A stretch of DNA of 51,118 bases from Hymenopellis radicata (Eukaryota > Basidiomycota > Agaricomycetes > Agaricales > Physalacriaceae). Location of the stretch: assembly GCA_015501595.1 (NCBI GenBank), contig JADNRX010000380.1, positions 1-51,118 of the forward strand. Direction: 5' to 3'. The notes below the pieces were generated by a model, which did no database searches, was not told where the DNA came from, and saw only the letters and a list, made by a program, of their open reading frames with translations. The position numbers and the translations under genes are program-made. Positions 1 to 10,247 of the stretch are shown here, in pieces. Numbering within the stretch: position 1 is the stretch's first letter; every line of letters starts with the position of its first letter.

Positions 1-1330
1 GAGGCTTGTTAGCTATCCCGACGTCGCTTCCGGCGTCGAAAATGGACCGGTCCGATCATCCGAGTGGTGATCGAGACATGGATCTCTCACTCTTACCACC
101 ACCACCCCGCGATGCCTGGACTCCGACGACTCGACCTTGGGACGCGGGTGTTCCAGGTGTTCGTCTTCTTCAATCTAACTCTTTTTCACGGCCTTTTCGT
201 CGATCTGCGGGCTTGAAGAGCCCCGGCGGCCCCGCTGGACGCGTAAGCCCTCCAACGAGGCTGCAAATCTTCAACGACGATGGTGGAGACCCTCCACGGG
301 GCAGAGGGAGCTGGGGATTGATTCTGGAACCCGACGCCGCGCTGTCTGATGACAGGCGACGTCTTCAAGGTGCGTAATTTTTTCTCAATCTTGGGCAGTA
401 ACTGACTCCTGCCATGACCACAGCACCACAACAACGATGGTTACCCCGACGACAACACCACGATACCGACGATAGCGCCTCCACGATGACACGTCAGCAC
501 CCCCACGACGCACGACAAGGACAACGATCCCGTCTCCATAATCTGTCACGCACGATGCCATCACGACAACCATGACACCTTGATGAAGACGACGCTCCGA
601 TGACAATGGCAGGACATGAGAGCACCGCTGGTGCCGCACTGTCTGCTGCAGGCGGCATCCTGAAGGTGCGTGTTTTTGCTTGCTTTTTCTTACATTTACT
701 TACATTTGACTCGCGACGACGCCGCGCGCGACAACAGCGACTATCCACCTCAACAACTGCGCGACCACCACGACACGTCACCACGGCAACGACCAAGACA
801 CCGCGAAGATCTGGATCTGGGGAATTTGACGCTGCTCTGTCTGCTGACAGGCATCGTTGCAAGGTGCGTGTCTTTCTCAATGTATTTTATTACTGACTCT
901 TTCAATTTAGGACCACGACCACCACACAACGATCACGACCACGACGACATTACCATGACGACAGTGACAACGACACCACAGCGTTGACCGCGACAGCGGG
1001 CTGCAGGACGATCGAGGCTGCATATCAGCACCCGATGATGGAGACCCCGACGACCTCACCACGACACTCACGCCATCACACGGAAACAGCCCGCTAGACG
1101 CATAAGCCCTCCAACGAGGCTAAGAATGATGATGGAACGACGGCGCTACGGCCTCGACGCAATGACACGACGACGATGACAATGACGACCTCATCACCAC
1201 ACCTACCTTGCGGCTGTGCAGCGTTACCAACGTTGCATGGACGGGACGTATAGTGGTTATCGTGCAGTACGGCATGCAGCCTCTGCTAGTTAGCACTGGC
1301 TTGCACGTACAGCACGAGCAAAATTCCTCA
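1..1330. repeat. CGACGA-rich low-complexity region with repeated splice-like segments
   Basis: No convincing gene. The sequence is dominated by CGAC/ACGAC triplets. Three stretches (about 334-415, 625-700 and 822-905) share the same plan: a CTGTCTGNTG-type segment, then AAGGTGCGT resembling a 5' splice site, then a T-rich tract. The segment GTAAGCCCTCCAACGAGGCT at about 246 recurs nearly unchanged at about 1,103. This looks like a degenerate internal repeat, possibly old exons of a repetitive gene or TE debris. The short open frames here have the skewed composition of simple sequence. Confidence 0.5.
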
Positions 1331-1335
1331 GTCAT

Positions 1336-1511
1336 AACCGGTCATCGCCGGTTACCTGCGGTCAGATGAATTTCTTCAGAATGACTTGACCGTTGACCGT
1401 GACCGGTCAAATTGTGTGACCGGTCAAGTGTTATCGGTCAAATTTTCGGTCAGGTCCGGTCAGGTCAAGCAATTTGACCGGTTAAGCTTGACCTGACCCG
1501 AAAACCCTACG
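1336..1511. repeat. Dense array of GACCGGTCAA palindromic motifs
   Basis: The decamer GACCGGTCAA and close variants (ACCGGTCA, CGGTCAAA, GGTCAGGTC) recur many times in about 170 bp, ending in CCCGAAAACCCTA at about 1,511. Read from the other strand the end is TAGGGTTTTCGGGTCAGGTC: a TAG start followed by a repeated pentamer-like motif. That plan matches the end of the hAT element at 7,431, which starts TAGAGACC and continues in GAGTC repeats. A subterminal repeat block of a transposon end is therefore a reasonable reading, but I found no matching left end or target duplication. Confidence 0.5.
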
Positions 1512-3911
1512 AGACACCAAAAGTACACAACGATGAGGAAACTGATACCGACTCGGCCAGTGGCAAAGGTGAGCTTAACGAATCTTACTATTGGTAAATT
1601 CTCATTGCTTTCAGTCTGGTTTTCGCACCCGAAGTCGATGTCGAAATGGCTCTACATTTTTTTCGGTCAAGTAGTTCAACCGATCACGCATTTCAAGGAC
1701 AAGAAAACGTACTTGAAACATGCGATATTTACCCAAAACAAGGCACATACTCCTTCCTCTCTCTGGATCCATCCACCCGACCCTCTCCATTCTTTGCTTA
1801 ACAACGCCCTCGACCCGACAGTGCTCTTTCAGCCTCGTGTATTCCTTTGGCTTATACATCATCTTGTTGATCGTCTTCTATGTCCAGCATGCGGAAAAGT
1901 GCTGGAAAAGAACGGTGCTCTTCCTCCTCGTCATGTCGTTGATTCAAACTCTCCATTCTACATCGTCGCGTGGGCGTACTACTGCCGGAAGGGGTGTCGC
2001 AAACATTTCCATGGCTGGAATCAGCAACTGATAGCATCACTTCCCGCCGCCGTTCGTCTCGCATTTCCAGCTATTCTGTCTCGGAAAGGCGGGTTATCGA
2101 ACGATGTAGTCAATATCCTCCGCGTCAATAATCAGCACAAGATGGGTCCTTCGGATGCTCGGGCCTTGCTCTATGAACTGCATACTCGGCGATTCAATGT
2201 GCTTCAACTGCAATATCTAGAGACCATCTTTGAAAAGGTGCAACACGGCGACTCGGGAGACACGGCTTCTCTACATACTCACTTCAGCCGTGCTCAGCGA
2301 CCACCATTCGGGAATTTCGCCGATAAAGAGGGCTATGGCGGTTTTGTGCCAAGTGAACGATATCTCACAGCGATGTTGAATAAATCTATCGAACGTGATG
2401 AACCGACAGCTAATCAGCTCACGTCACTCTTCGCCCTTGACCAGTTATGTATGGACGACTCACACAAGGTCTGTGTCTACGTACAACGGTGTGAGAACAT
2501 ATACTAAATCTGTATCATACTAGATTGTGAAGCATATCATGCAGCATGACGGTGTCTCGATGTTCGGCGCTCTGTGGACGTGTATGACATCGCGGTATAT
2601 ACGCGCCCAGGTTCTTGCGTTCACAAAGTCCCACGAAGAGCGACTCGGACCGCTTGAACGTGTTCGTGATTCTGCCAGGCGTTATGGGTTTGAGGACCCG
2701 AAAGTCATTTACTCAGACGATCCGGTGAAGGTGAACGTGAATACTCGTTGTGGGGTCCGTTATTCACTGTCATATAGGATAAGAGGCTTGCATACACAGT
2801 TTTCCCTTCCCTTTCGCAACATTTGGCACCTCTCGCTGCTGCACATGGACTTGGTGAGCTCAAAATTCCATCCAGTTTAAAATATGTCGTCCTACCTTCC
2901 GCAGAAATGATCGAGGCAGTGTTGTCGCCCTTAATGGAGCACATTGAAGCTGCCACGGATTCCTCACTGTGTCTTAGCGTCGATGCTGAGTGGAATGTCT
3001 CTCGGACCATTGGCGTATCGATTCTTCAGATACTTCCGCACATTGACTCACCTTCAATTTATATCATTCCCATACGTCCCAGCGAGTTCTTTACCTAGCT
3101 TCAATAATCAATTCATATATAGATTTATCGCTTCTCTCACCTGCCAAGCTCTCTCCTTCGACTTCTCGCTCATGACCGCGTGTTCAAAATCGGCGTCGCC
3201 ATCAAGGGTGATCTGACCCGCCTGCAGAAGCAATTTCGTCTCCAGCTCGAGAACATCTCTTTCAATACCATCGATTTGAAGGATTACGCTGTGCAGCGTG
3301 GCGTCATTGAGTGAAAGGCCAAGGGCTCGCTTGCGGCACTTGTTGAAGTCGTATTACACGCATACCTTTCGAAAGAGGAGGATACACGCATATCAAACGA
3401 ATGGGAACTTCACACGATCCCACCCGAACTCCTTCAGTATGCGGCGACCGATGTGTATGCCTCACACCAGGTCTTCGAATCCCTGTCGAAGCTTGCTGCA
3501 GTATCCGGTGTTGATATCACCACTCCAGGTGGCACGCCAGTGGCATTATTATCACAGGCCGGTGGAGCACCAATTGCTTATGGGCAAATTGCTTCTCTCC
3601 AGCCTAAAACGTATAATGGCATTCGTGTTGCTGTTCCGACCGCTAGCCGAATGATAGTTGAGATTCATACTGTCCTATCTTCGTCAGCTTTCGCCCCTCT
3701 TCATAAGCTCCCGAATACGACAAGTTCTAGTAGCTCTACCACTCACCAGTTCTTTACGCTCGGAGAGCTTCAGCGCGCTTCCTCCACATCGCCGACATTT
3801 CTATTAGTAACCCCACTAGCACATCTTATCTTCGACCGTCGTTCCTCTACTGGTGAAGCTGCTGCAGTGCCATCCTCCACAACTGCATCGTCAACATCGT
3901 CTTCCGCTGCG

Positions 3912-4132
3912 GGTCCATCGACATCATCTTTCGCGGCGGGTCCATCGACATCATCTTTCGCGGCGGGTCCATCAAGTCCATCAATATCGTCTTTCGCGCT
4001 GGGTCCATCGACATCGTCTTTCGTGGCAGGTCCATCAACATCATCTTTCGCGGCGGGTCCGTCAACATCGTCTTCGGCAGCAGGTCCATCAACATCATCT
4101 TCCGCGACGGGTCCATCAACATCGACCGCACC
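3912..4132 (+). repeat. 27-bp minisatellite encoding GPSTSSFAA repeats
   Basis: About eight tandem copies of a 27-bp unit sit in frame and encode a nonapeptide, GPSTSSFAA and variants. One unit is lengthened to 36 bp. It forms the flexible linker between the exonuclease domain and the C-terminal region of the exonuclease gene. Copy number in such a linker is likely to vary between strains. Confidence 0.85.
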
Positions 4133-5066
4133 CGTTCAATTTACTTTGGGATCTTCGATGCCCGAATTCAGTGACTCAGAGGCTGATTTGGCCTTCGGAG
4201 ACAGTTCCACCCGAGACGAAGAGGATATAGGAAATGATGCTGCTAGCAGCGGCTCAGATTCCGACCCCGAGGCCATGAATATGCAGCTTGTTCAGTCGAA
4301 AAACAGTTCAGCCGGTCAGTATTCTCATTCTGTCTTGAACCCGCCATATTCTTACAGTGGATATACATACAGCTCAGAAACGAAAGCGGACAACAAGAGA
4401 CGTCGCAACGATATCATCTAATGGCATCCATAACTTCGAGGAGTTTCTTGCAGCCTTGAAGCAGCTGATAGAGTCTCCGCCAGACAATGATGTGGAATAC
4501 CAGCGTATCAAGAAGGACATCTTCCACGCTTTTCGTATGCTGATTCTTCCGCTACATCACGGCCTTTGTGGGACGTTCCTTCACACTCTTCGAGACCATC
4601 TCTTGCGCTGGGATCCCGTCATACGACGTAAGGTTGACAAAGTGTGCAGAGAGATATTCAACCTTACCTTCGACGAGATGCTAGCTCGACATCCACGCTT
4701 CATTGCTGCTCGAGTTCCTCGCCACATTCCGTCACCAAAGGTTCTCACACAGGGCCTTGATTACATCTTCAGCGTATTCGGCAAAGCTATCGATGCGAAG
4801 TCAGGAATAGCATTATTCAGTTCGCCAGCAGCCTGGCAGAAGGCTTTTGCAGTCCGGAAACTTGCCCAGGAAGGATATCTTTCAGACATTGAAGGAGTGG
4901 TCCTGTATGAGAAGGCCAGTGTCGACCAATATGGACTCCAGTTATGGAAATGTCTTCGAGGGACCAATAAGGTTGAAGGAGGCCCTCATGATGACATTTA
5001 TCGAAAATTTGGAGCATTGCATGATACTGTAGTAACTGTACTATTTCAACCTTGTCTTCATGGGGC

Positions 5067-5266
5067 GTTATGCGTTATGCATACTCTTCACAGATGTTAC
5101 TCTTCATTCAGGGTCCAATTTCCTTATATGGGCAGGCGGGAGCGGCGGCAATAGCCGCCGCGCTAAAAAATTTCCTTTTTGGGCCTTACCTGGGGCCCAA
5201 TTTTGGCCGTTATGCATTATGGTACCCTCAACTCTTCATTTCACAGGCCTCTGTTATGCGTTATGC
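5067..5266. mobile_element. Small foldback (MITE-like) insertion inside the exonuclease gene
   Basis: A segment of about 200 bp is bounded by direct copies of GTTATGCGTTATGC (5,067-5,080 and 5,253-5,266), with a related GTTATGCATTATGG near 5,208. Inside are two stem-loops: GCGGCGGC-AATA-GCCGCCGC (5,142-5,161), and TTGGGCC paired with GGCCCAA (5,179-5,200). It lies between coding segments ending near GALH and starting near AGPR, and the flanking frames cannot be joined by an ordinary GT-AG intron. It may be a mobile insertion or an enlarged intron. Confidence 0.5.
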
Positions 5267-6718
5267 GAAGATAAGGTCGAAATAGTACAGTATGTAACCG
5301 TATGTTCGAAACCCGCAAGTACTAAAACTGACGGGTCATATTCCAGCAGGACCACGATTCACGTGTAACTGCCTTACGGATCACCGAACGTGGTACAACC
5401 TTCAAGCATTCGCCATGCATCTATATGGTGTCGACTGGCACTATCATCATGAGCTTAGCATGATTAACCGTATCGCATTCTTGCTAAACTATTTATCAGA
5501 CACACTCTCAGGTGCCGCGTCATATTCAGATTGGCCGAACGGTGATCTGTACGAACAGACTACGGAGAGTTTTGGAATATGTGCATTCCCCGGTAGGTGT
5601 TTAGTTATGCCAATAAATGAGCTAGCCTTAATTTACTCATGCACATTCAGACTCACTACGATTGCGGCTGGGTATGAAGCCATATGAGCCTAATGCTGAG
5701 TCTCTGATTCAATTGGGATCCAACAACGACTGGCTTCGGCGCCGTCAAAGTCTTGCTCTACCTGTTCTTCCCCCTACCACGATGGAGGCACAACAATACT
5801 TCTTCACTGAGAGTCGTAACCTCTCACTTCATCTTGCTCAAGAGGGCAAGACTCGGATCAACTACGAACAGTTTGCCATTCAGTGGAATAGCACCGCTGA
5901 TGGGAAAACACGGTTCTATGTGACTCCAGAAATCCTTGCGACGTATGCGAAATCGTGGGAGAAGGTAAACAATGTGAAGGCATCCAAGGAGATTATCTCG
6001 GAAGTGATAAAGAATACACAGAAGACGGCTGCGGCTTTCGCGGCGCCAGATCTTCCGTTCCCATCATTTCTTACAGATGCGGCTCACTCGACCGATCCTC
6101 AATGTGGCGTTCTGGAGATTGATCCTGAATCTCATTCTCAGCGACTTCCAGCATCGATTTCAACAACAGCGACGGCTTACGGCGCACAAAGAGATTACCC
6201 GCCGAGTCGTACTAAATCCCCTCCGGTTGCTGCCACTCCTCCTTATGAAGATATGCAGAACTCGTTTTCTATGTATGTGTCTATCATCTACTGTTGTTGG
6301 GGTACTCATAAGTTACCATAGCATCAACGACGATGTTCTTGCTGAAGATCGGGGACACGCTGCACGAAATCACGACTCAGGAGTCAAGTCCCGGAACATG
6401 CCCCGTGTTGGTAGTCCTGTTCCCGCGAGCGAGGCAGATGTCTCGCCTCCAGATCGCGATGACGATGCGCAGCCTACAAAACGACGTCGCGAAGTGGCCG
6501 CGGAGGACAGGAAACGTACCAAAGTACGAAGCTGTTGGCGATGTGGTCAAAGGACCTGTCCCGGATCGAGCAAAATCACTCGGTGCCCGACTCCATGCAC
6601 GTCGCCGTGCATTTCATGTGGGAATCTTGATGACAAGTGTCCCGGGGGGGTTGATCATGGCCGAAAATGCACCGTACTCAAGAAGAACATTAGTTACCCT
6701 CGTTCTACTGATTCTTAG

Positions 6719-6935
6719 TAGTAGTTTTGTCATAGAAAAGTTTATTTTGACAATAAATGAATTCAAGATGGCGGCGCAAGGCCACGACGCCAGTGGCGTC
6801 GAGCCACCTGTAAGGGTGGCGTGGGCCGCGCACGCCAGCGGCATTGATCCTTTTAAGGAAAGACCGAAATCCCTTTTTTCCTTTCTTTTCCTCCTTCCTT
6901 TCTCGTCAGATACCCAGTGCAATGGTCGGAAAATC
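6719..6935. repeat. GC-rich foldback sequence downstream of the exonuclease gene
   Basis: Just past the last stop of the exonuclease gene lies CGACGCC-AGT-GGCGTCG (6,785-6,801), a perfect 7-bp stem, followed by GGCGTG...CACGCC (about 6,818-6,836) and a run of T residues near 6,875. I see no gene. It may act as a 3' processing or terminator region for the upstream gene, or be a relic of a small repeat. Confidence 0.4.
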
Positions 6936-7005
6936 TATTTTTTTACTACCAAGAGCGACTGGCACAACTTGCAGCTCTTGTTGGTCATTGTTTGGCTGCA
7001 GCGTC
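6936..7005 (+). repeat. Left arm of a ~70-bp inverted repeat
   Basis: This stretch, from TATTTTTTTACTACCAAGAG to GGCTGCAGCGTC, is the reverse complement of 8,639-8,709 with only about one base of gap. The arms lie about 1.6 kb apart and enclose the hAT element and the helicase-like fragment. The right arm is part of the helicase-like ORF, so this left arm looks like an inverted partial duplication of it, not a transposon terminus. Confidence 0.85.
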
Positions 7006-7422
7006 ACGTTCGCGCCCTCTCATATCGATACACTGCGTCTCATTCTGCTTACAGACGACTTCGATGCCTCGTTTTGAATGATACGAAAATGGTCAAGTTG
7101 TCTGAAATAATAAAACTACGACTACCATCGTGTCACGCACATTTTTTAACCGCCTCTATGCACTTTCGACACTATTCATGCCACACCGAGTGTTCACATG
7201 GCTTGCAAATGCGGTCCGAGGAACAGTGGCTGCAGAGAATAATGGTCGGCCATGCGGGAATGATGAGGAGATGATTCCAGACCTGGTCGAGCCGGATAGC
7301 AGCGACGACAGGATGGCGCGCACAACCTTGATCTGCCATAGGCAGGGACGGATTCCCAGGACTGCTTTGACACGGTGCTGAGCTTCCACGTCAGATTTGG
7401 GCATGTCATTCGGAATGGGAGC

Positions 7423-7430
7423 TATGAGGC
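7423..7430. repeat. hAT target site duplication, left copy (TATGAGGC)
   Basis: Octamer TATGAGGC directly abuts the left TIR and is repeated exactly at 8,539-8,546 next to the right TIR. Confidence 0.9.
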
Positions 7431-8538
7431 TAGAGACCTCAACGAGTCGTCGAGTCACCGAGTCATCCGGTGACTCGACTCGCCTCGGGCACCTCGGAGT
7501 TCGGACTCGTGTGACTCGCGAGTCACGAAGTCACGAGTCCGGTCGCGAGTCTGAGTTTCGGTCTGTCGACTGCGAGTCATCACACGGTGACTCGCAAATA
7601 TTTAGAGATATATTTTAGTTGAATTTACAAATTTTTTGCAAGTCAAACGGGCACTTGCGTCGCTCAAACGAGCGAGATGTAGTAATTTTCCCAGATCCGG
7701 CGATCCGGCCCGAGATCCGAAAGGACGCGTAAGCGTCTGATCGGGTGGTCTCTCTCTGTTCTTACCACCACCACGACCACCCGAGGAGCGACGATTGTCG
7801 CTCCTGCTGCTCTGACGATTGTCAGGCAGCCTGTGGAGGGTGGATTTCGGAATCTGGCTCTGTGCCAGATGTGCTGCTGCTGTCTCTGTGACAGCAGCAG
7901 ACGGGGACAACAACTGGATGGACGACTGGACAGCGACGACGACTGGATGGTGACGACGACTGGACAGCGGCGCCGACCCAACGGCGCCAACAGCTTGACC
8001 GCGGCAACAGCGCCGACTCAACCGCGCTAACGACTTAACCGCTGCAACGGCAACGACTTTACTGCAGCGACGCGGCGACGACTCGGCTGCACGATGGCGA
8101 CTAGATGCCAACAATGGTTTGAGGATGATGGGTGGACAATGATGATTGATTGATGAGGAGGAGAATGAACTACAGTGAGCACCACTCTTCTCTCACCTTC
8201 CCACCGCCACTCTGCCACCTTCCCATCCTCCCACCACCACTACCACCACCATCCTTCCACCATCACCCCCACCATACCCTCATGCCCAGCTGACTGTCCC
8301 CGTGCCATTGCCCGGGGATGCTCGCTGTGCATGAATACTTGGGGTGTATGGACTCGCGAGTACTCATGAGTATCCGAGATGACTCGGACTCATGGTGAGT
8401 ACTCGCGAGTGGACTCGCGATGACTCACGAGTCATCGCGAGTCGAGTCCGACGCGAGTCTGAACTGGACTTCTTTTTGCGTGAGTACTCGCGTAACGAGT
8501 CGCGAGTCTGACTCGCGTCGGACTCGTTGAGGTCTCTA
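7431..8538. mobile_element. Non-autonomous hAT transposon (1,108 bp) with 18-bp TIRs
   Basis: The left end TAGAGACCTCAACGAGTC (7,431-7,448) is the exact reverse complement of the right end (8,521-8,538). It is flanked by identical TATGAGGC octamers at 7,423-7,430 and 8,539-8,546. An 8-bp target duplication is the hallmark of the hAT superfamily. Both subterminal zones (about 7,441-7,600 and 8,340-8,525) are packed with GAGTC/GACTC motifs, plausible transposase-binding arrays. No transposase is encoded, so it would need an autonomous element in trans. The interior carries a train of stem-loops and CGACGA-like sequence. The insertion interrupts an open frame that is restored when it is removed, which supports the boundaries. 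Confidence 0.9.
7660..7900. repeat. Train of stem-loops inside the hAT element
   Basis: Consecutive perfect or near-perfect stems occur at 7,660-7,675 (TCGCTC/GAGCGA), 7,724-7,737 (GACGC/GCGTC), 7,741-7,784 (TCGGGTGGTC/GACCACCCGA), 7,785-7,804 (GGAGCGAC/GTCGCTCC), 7,806-7,830 (GCTGC-CTGAC/GTCAG-GCAGC with one bulge), 7,852-7,870 (ATCTGGC/GCCAGAT) and 7,874-7,900 (CTGCTGCTGTC/GACAGCAGCAG). The loops repeat: GATT in two neighbouring stems, TCTGT in two others. I do not know a function; it could be a structured transcript or a product of slipped replication. Confidence 0.75.
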
Positions 8539-8546
8539 TATGAGGC
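8539..8546. repeat. hAT target site duplication, right copy (TATGAGGC)
   Basis: Exact copy of the left octamer, directly abutting the right TIR. Together they define the insertion site. Confidence 0.9.
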
Positions 8547-8638
8547 CAGAGATTCGCGTTCGCGTGTTGAGTGGCGCGACCGTGTCCATCATTTGTGCAG
8601 ATGACATCACCAATCTGCTGAAATGAGCCCACCGAGAA

Positions 8639-8709
8639 GACGCTGCAGCCAAACAATGACCAACAAGAGCTGCAAGTTGTGCCAGTCGCTCTTGGGTAGT
8701 AAAAAAATA
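8639..8709 (-). repeat. Right arm of the ~70-bp inverted repeat
   Basis: Reverse complement of 6,936-7,005. On the minus strand it encodes residues around LAQLAALVGHCLAAAS of the helicase-like open frame, so this arm is probably the original and the left arm the duplicate. Confidence 0.85.
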
Positions 8710-8739
8710 CAATAAGGTTTCGATTAAGTAAGCCATCAA

Positions 8740-9333
8740 GGGTACAGGGATTAGATTAGATTCAGTATCTCCTCAGTATGTACTTGTCCTCGAATTGTAC
8801 TCGGATTTCGCTTTTGCGCACCCAAGAGCGAATGGGAAGGAGTCTGTATCTCAAGGTACTTTTACGAGGTGAATTTTACAGTCTATTGGGAGACAGTGGA
8901 AGTTTAGTGTAGGAGCGAGGCGTTGCCGGCGGCAATTGTCAATGCTCCCGCTGAGTCATTGACAATGACATACGCACTCTTGCCATTGGCCTCGCGCTCG
9001 ACATACCTTTCACCAAGCTCAATATCATGAAAGCCCATGCTTCAGAGTTGTCGGGCACAGCCCGCAGGGGCTTTTTCCCTTTCATTCTGAACCCCTGTGC
9101 TTTCACCAAGCTCTGCCTTTCACCCACATGGTCTCCACGCCCTTTCATGTTGCCATGACCCTAAGAAAACGCGCCCATCTGCGCCTGCATCCAGTCCCCA
9201 TCCCCTCCAATGTCCTTTCCCATGACTTTCGTCCCGCTCTTCTCCGCAGCCCATCTCCAGCGACGCGACTTATACTTCCGACAAAAGGAGGAGGCCGGGC
9301 AACAGCCGGAACCGCGTGATGATGGGCCAGCGA
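8740..9333. other. Intergenic DNA without a recognisable gene
   Basis: Nothing codes convincingly here. A short direct repeat (GATTAGATTAGATTC near 8,750) and C-rich stretches with repeated CTTTCACC (9,005-9,130) are visible. The last 200 bp are the upstream region of the EBP-like gene. Confidence 0.5.
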
Positions 9334-9341
9334 CATATAAA
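9334..9341 (+). promoter_or_regulatory. TATA-like box of the EBP-like gene
   Basis: CATATAAA lies about 70 bp upstream of the ATG at 9,411, a usual distance for a fungal TATA element with a short 5' UTR. Confidence 0.5.
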
Positions 9342-9410
9342 CAAACCACCCTTCTTGACAACGACAACCAACTCAACACCAATCGAAGAAAGACACGCAA
9401 ACGCAGAAAC

Positions 9411-10205
9411 ATGAGTGTTAAACCACCCACTTGGATATCATTGTGGTTCCTGTTGACAGCCCCAGTGCGTGCATCTTGCGGCGTAGGCGGCGAGCTGCTT
9501 GAATTGACCCTTTTCACATCGTAGGTGATTTTCTGGGACGCGAGCTATTGCTTTATGAGGTGTGTCCCCTCTTTCGCTCTACCCATAGATATTCATGGTA
9601 TCTTCAGGCCACGCTCCTTCGAAGGCGGCGACCTCCACTGGATATGGGCGCCCTATTCCATCTATCAGAACGTGCGTACACAGCTCATCATCGATTCCCA
9701 CCGACCAACGAGTTCCTATTTTCTGCAGATTGACCTGGTGTACGGCGTACGCGCCTGGGAGGAAATGGACGGCTTTACCAACGCACAATGTTTGTCCATC
9801 TCATGCATCATCACGCGATTGATACCCATCCCACATCTTACAGCTTTGATGAACATCGTCGAGACCTTCCTGAATCTCGTCTACCTCTACCTCGCTCACT
9901 TCACTCAATGGCCGGCCGCGCCGCTCATTGGCTTCACTTCAGTCACCCTAACCCTTGCCAAGACGGTACTCTACTGGCTCCAAGAGTATTACTGTGGTTA
10001 TTGCAAGGTGGGCCACAATACCGTTCGGGATCTCATTCAGTTCTGGATTATTCCTAATGGGTATGTCTCCTCTCACGATGTCAGGACTTTGGCATTGATG
10101 GGCATCGGTAGAATTTGGATTGTGGTGCCGTCGCTCATCGTGTGGAAGATGGGTCAGGATTTGTGTCGGCGATTGGCTACAGGGACAAAAATGAAGAAGA
10201 CCTAA
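9411..10205 (+). CDS. EXPERA/emopamil-binding-protein-like membrane protein
   Basis: Six exons fit with all phases kept: 9,411-9,464, 9,525-9,559, 9,608-9,671, 9,729-9,789, 9,844-10,060 and 10,112-10,205, giving 174 aa. The protein starts MSVKPPTWISLWFLLTAP and is hydrophobic, with several likely membrane helices (around residues 8-30, 85-105 and 140-160). It holds the patterns GGDLHWIWAPY, GFTNAQSLMNIVET and VLYWLQEYYCGYCKVGHN, which recall fungal EXPERA/EBP-like proteins of about this size. In this family EBP itself is an ER sterol isomerase; whether this member is catalytic is not shown. Introns are 47-60 nt. It is followed 42 bp later by a tRNA gene on the same strand. The gene is intact. 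The alternative is an unrelated small polytopic protein. Confidence 0.65.
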
Positions 10206-10247
10206 ATGTTGAACGCCACATTAATATCACTCGCCTCCTCAATTCAG

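Larger units (their letters stand above)
1533..6718 (+). pseudogene. DUF6729 / DEDD 3'-5' exonuclease protein, multi-exon, decayed
   Basis: The gene is spread over several exons. The first main block (to about 2,468) has a Cys-rich domain recalling DUF6729 (CPACGKVLEKNG, then YYCRKGCRKHFHG). An intron at 2,469-2,523 joins in phase to the next exon. Then comes a WRN-like exonuclease: the SVDAEW acidic motif at about 2,985, VFKIGVAIKGD at about 3,185 and the last motif YAATDVYASHQVFE at about 3,440. A Pro-Ser-Thr-Ala repeat linker follows (3,912-4,132), then a conserved C-terminal region (about 4,373-6,265) and a terminal Cys cluster starting CWRCGQRTC (about 6,530-6,690). Lesions: an in-frame TGA at 3,312-3,314 where the frame is otherwise open on both sides, and a foldback insertion near 5,067-5,266 where no donor/acceptor pair restores phase. 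The join near 2,731-2,800 is also doubtful. In this family the exonuclease is DEDD-type; the cellular role is unknown to me. The domain calls are from memory of motifs. Confidence 0.65.
7156..8739 (-). pseudogene. Helicase-like ORF fragment split by a hAT insertion
   Basis: Minus-strand open frames flank the hAT element: 8,739-8,547 upstream and 7,422-7,156 downstream. If the element and one copy of the 8-bp target duplication are removed, the frame runs straight through (RISGLI joined to APIPND). The downstream part contains GIRPCLWQIKVVRAIL, which resembles the RP..WQ segment before the nucleotide-binding loop in RecQ/DEAD-type helicases common in Agaricomycetes. The expected GSGKT loop does not follow, so this was already a fragment. 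Family call by motif only. Confidence 0.45.

Noticed and set aside
7602..8114. Minus-strand open frame of 170 codons inside the hAT element, as a transposase
   Set aside because: Its composition follows CGACGA-like repeats and stem-loops; no hAT dimerisation or DDE motif is visible.
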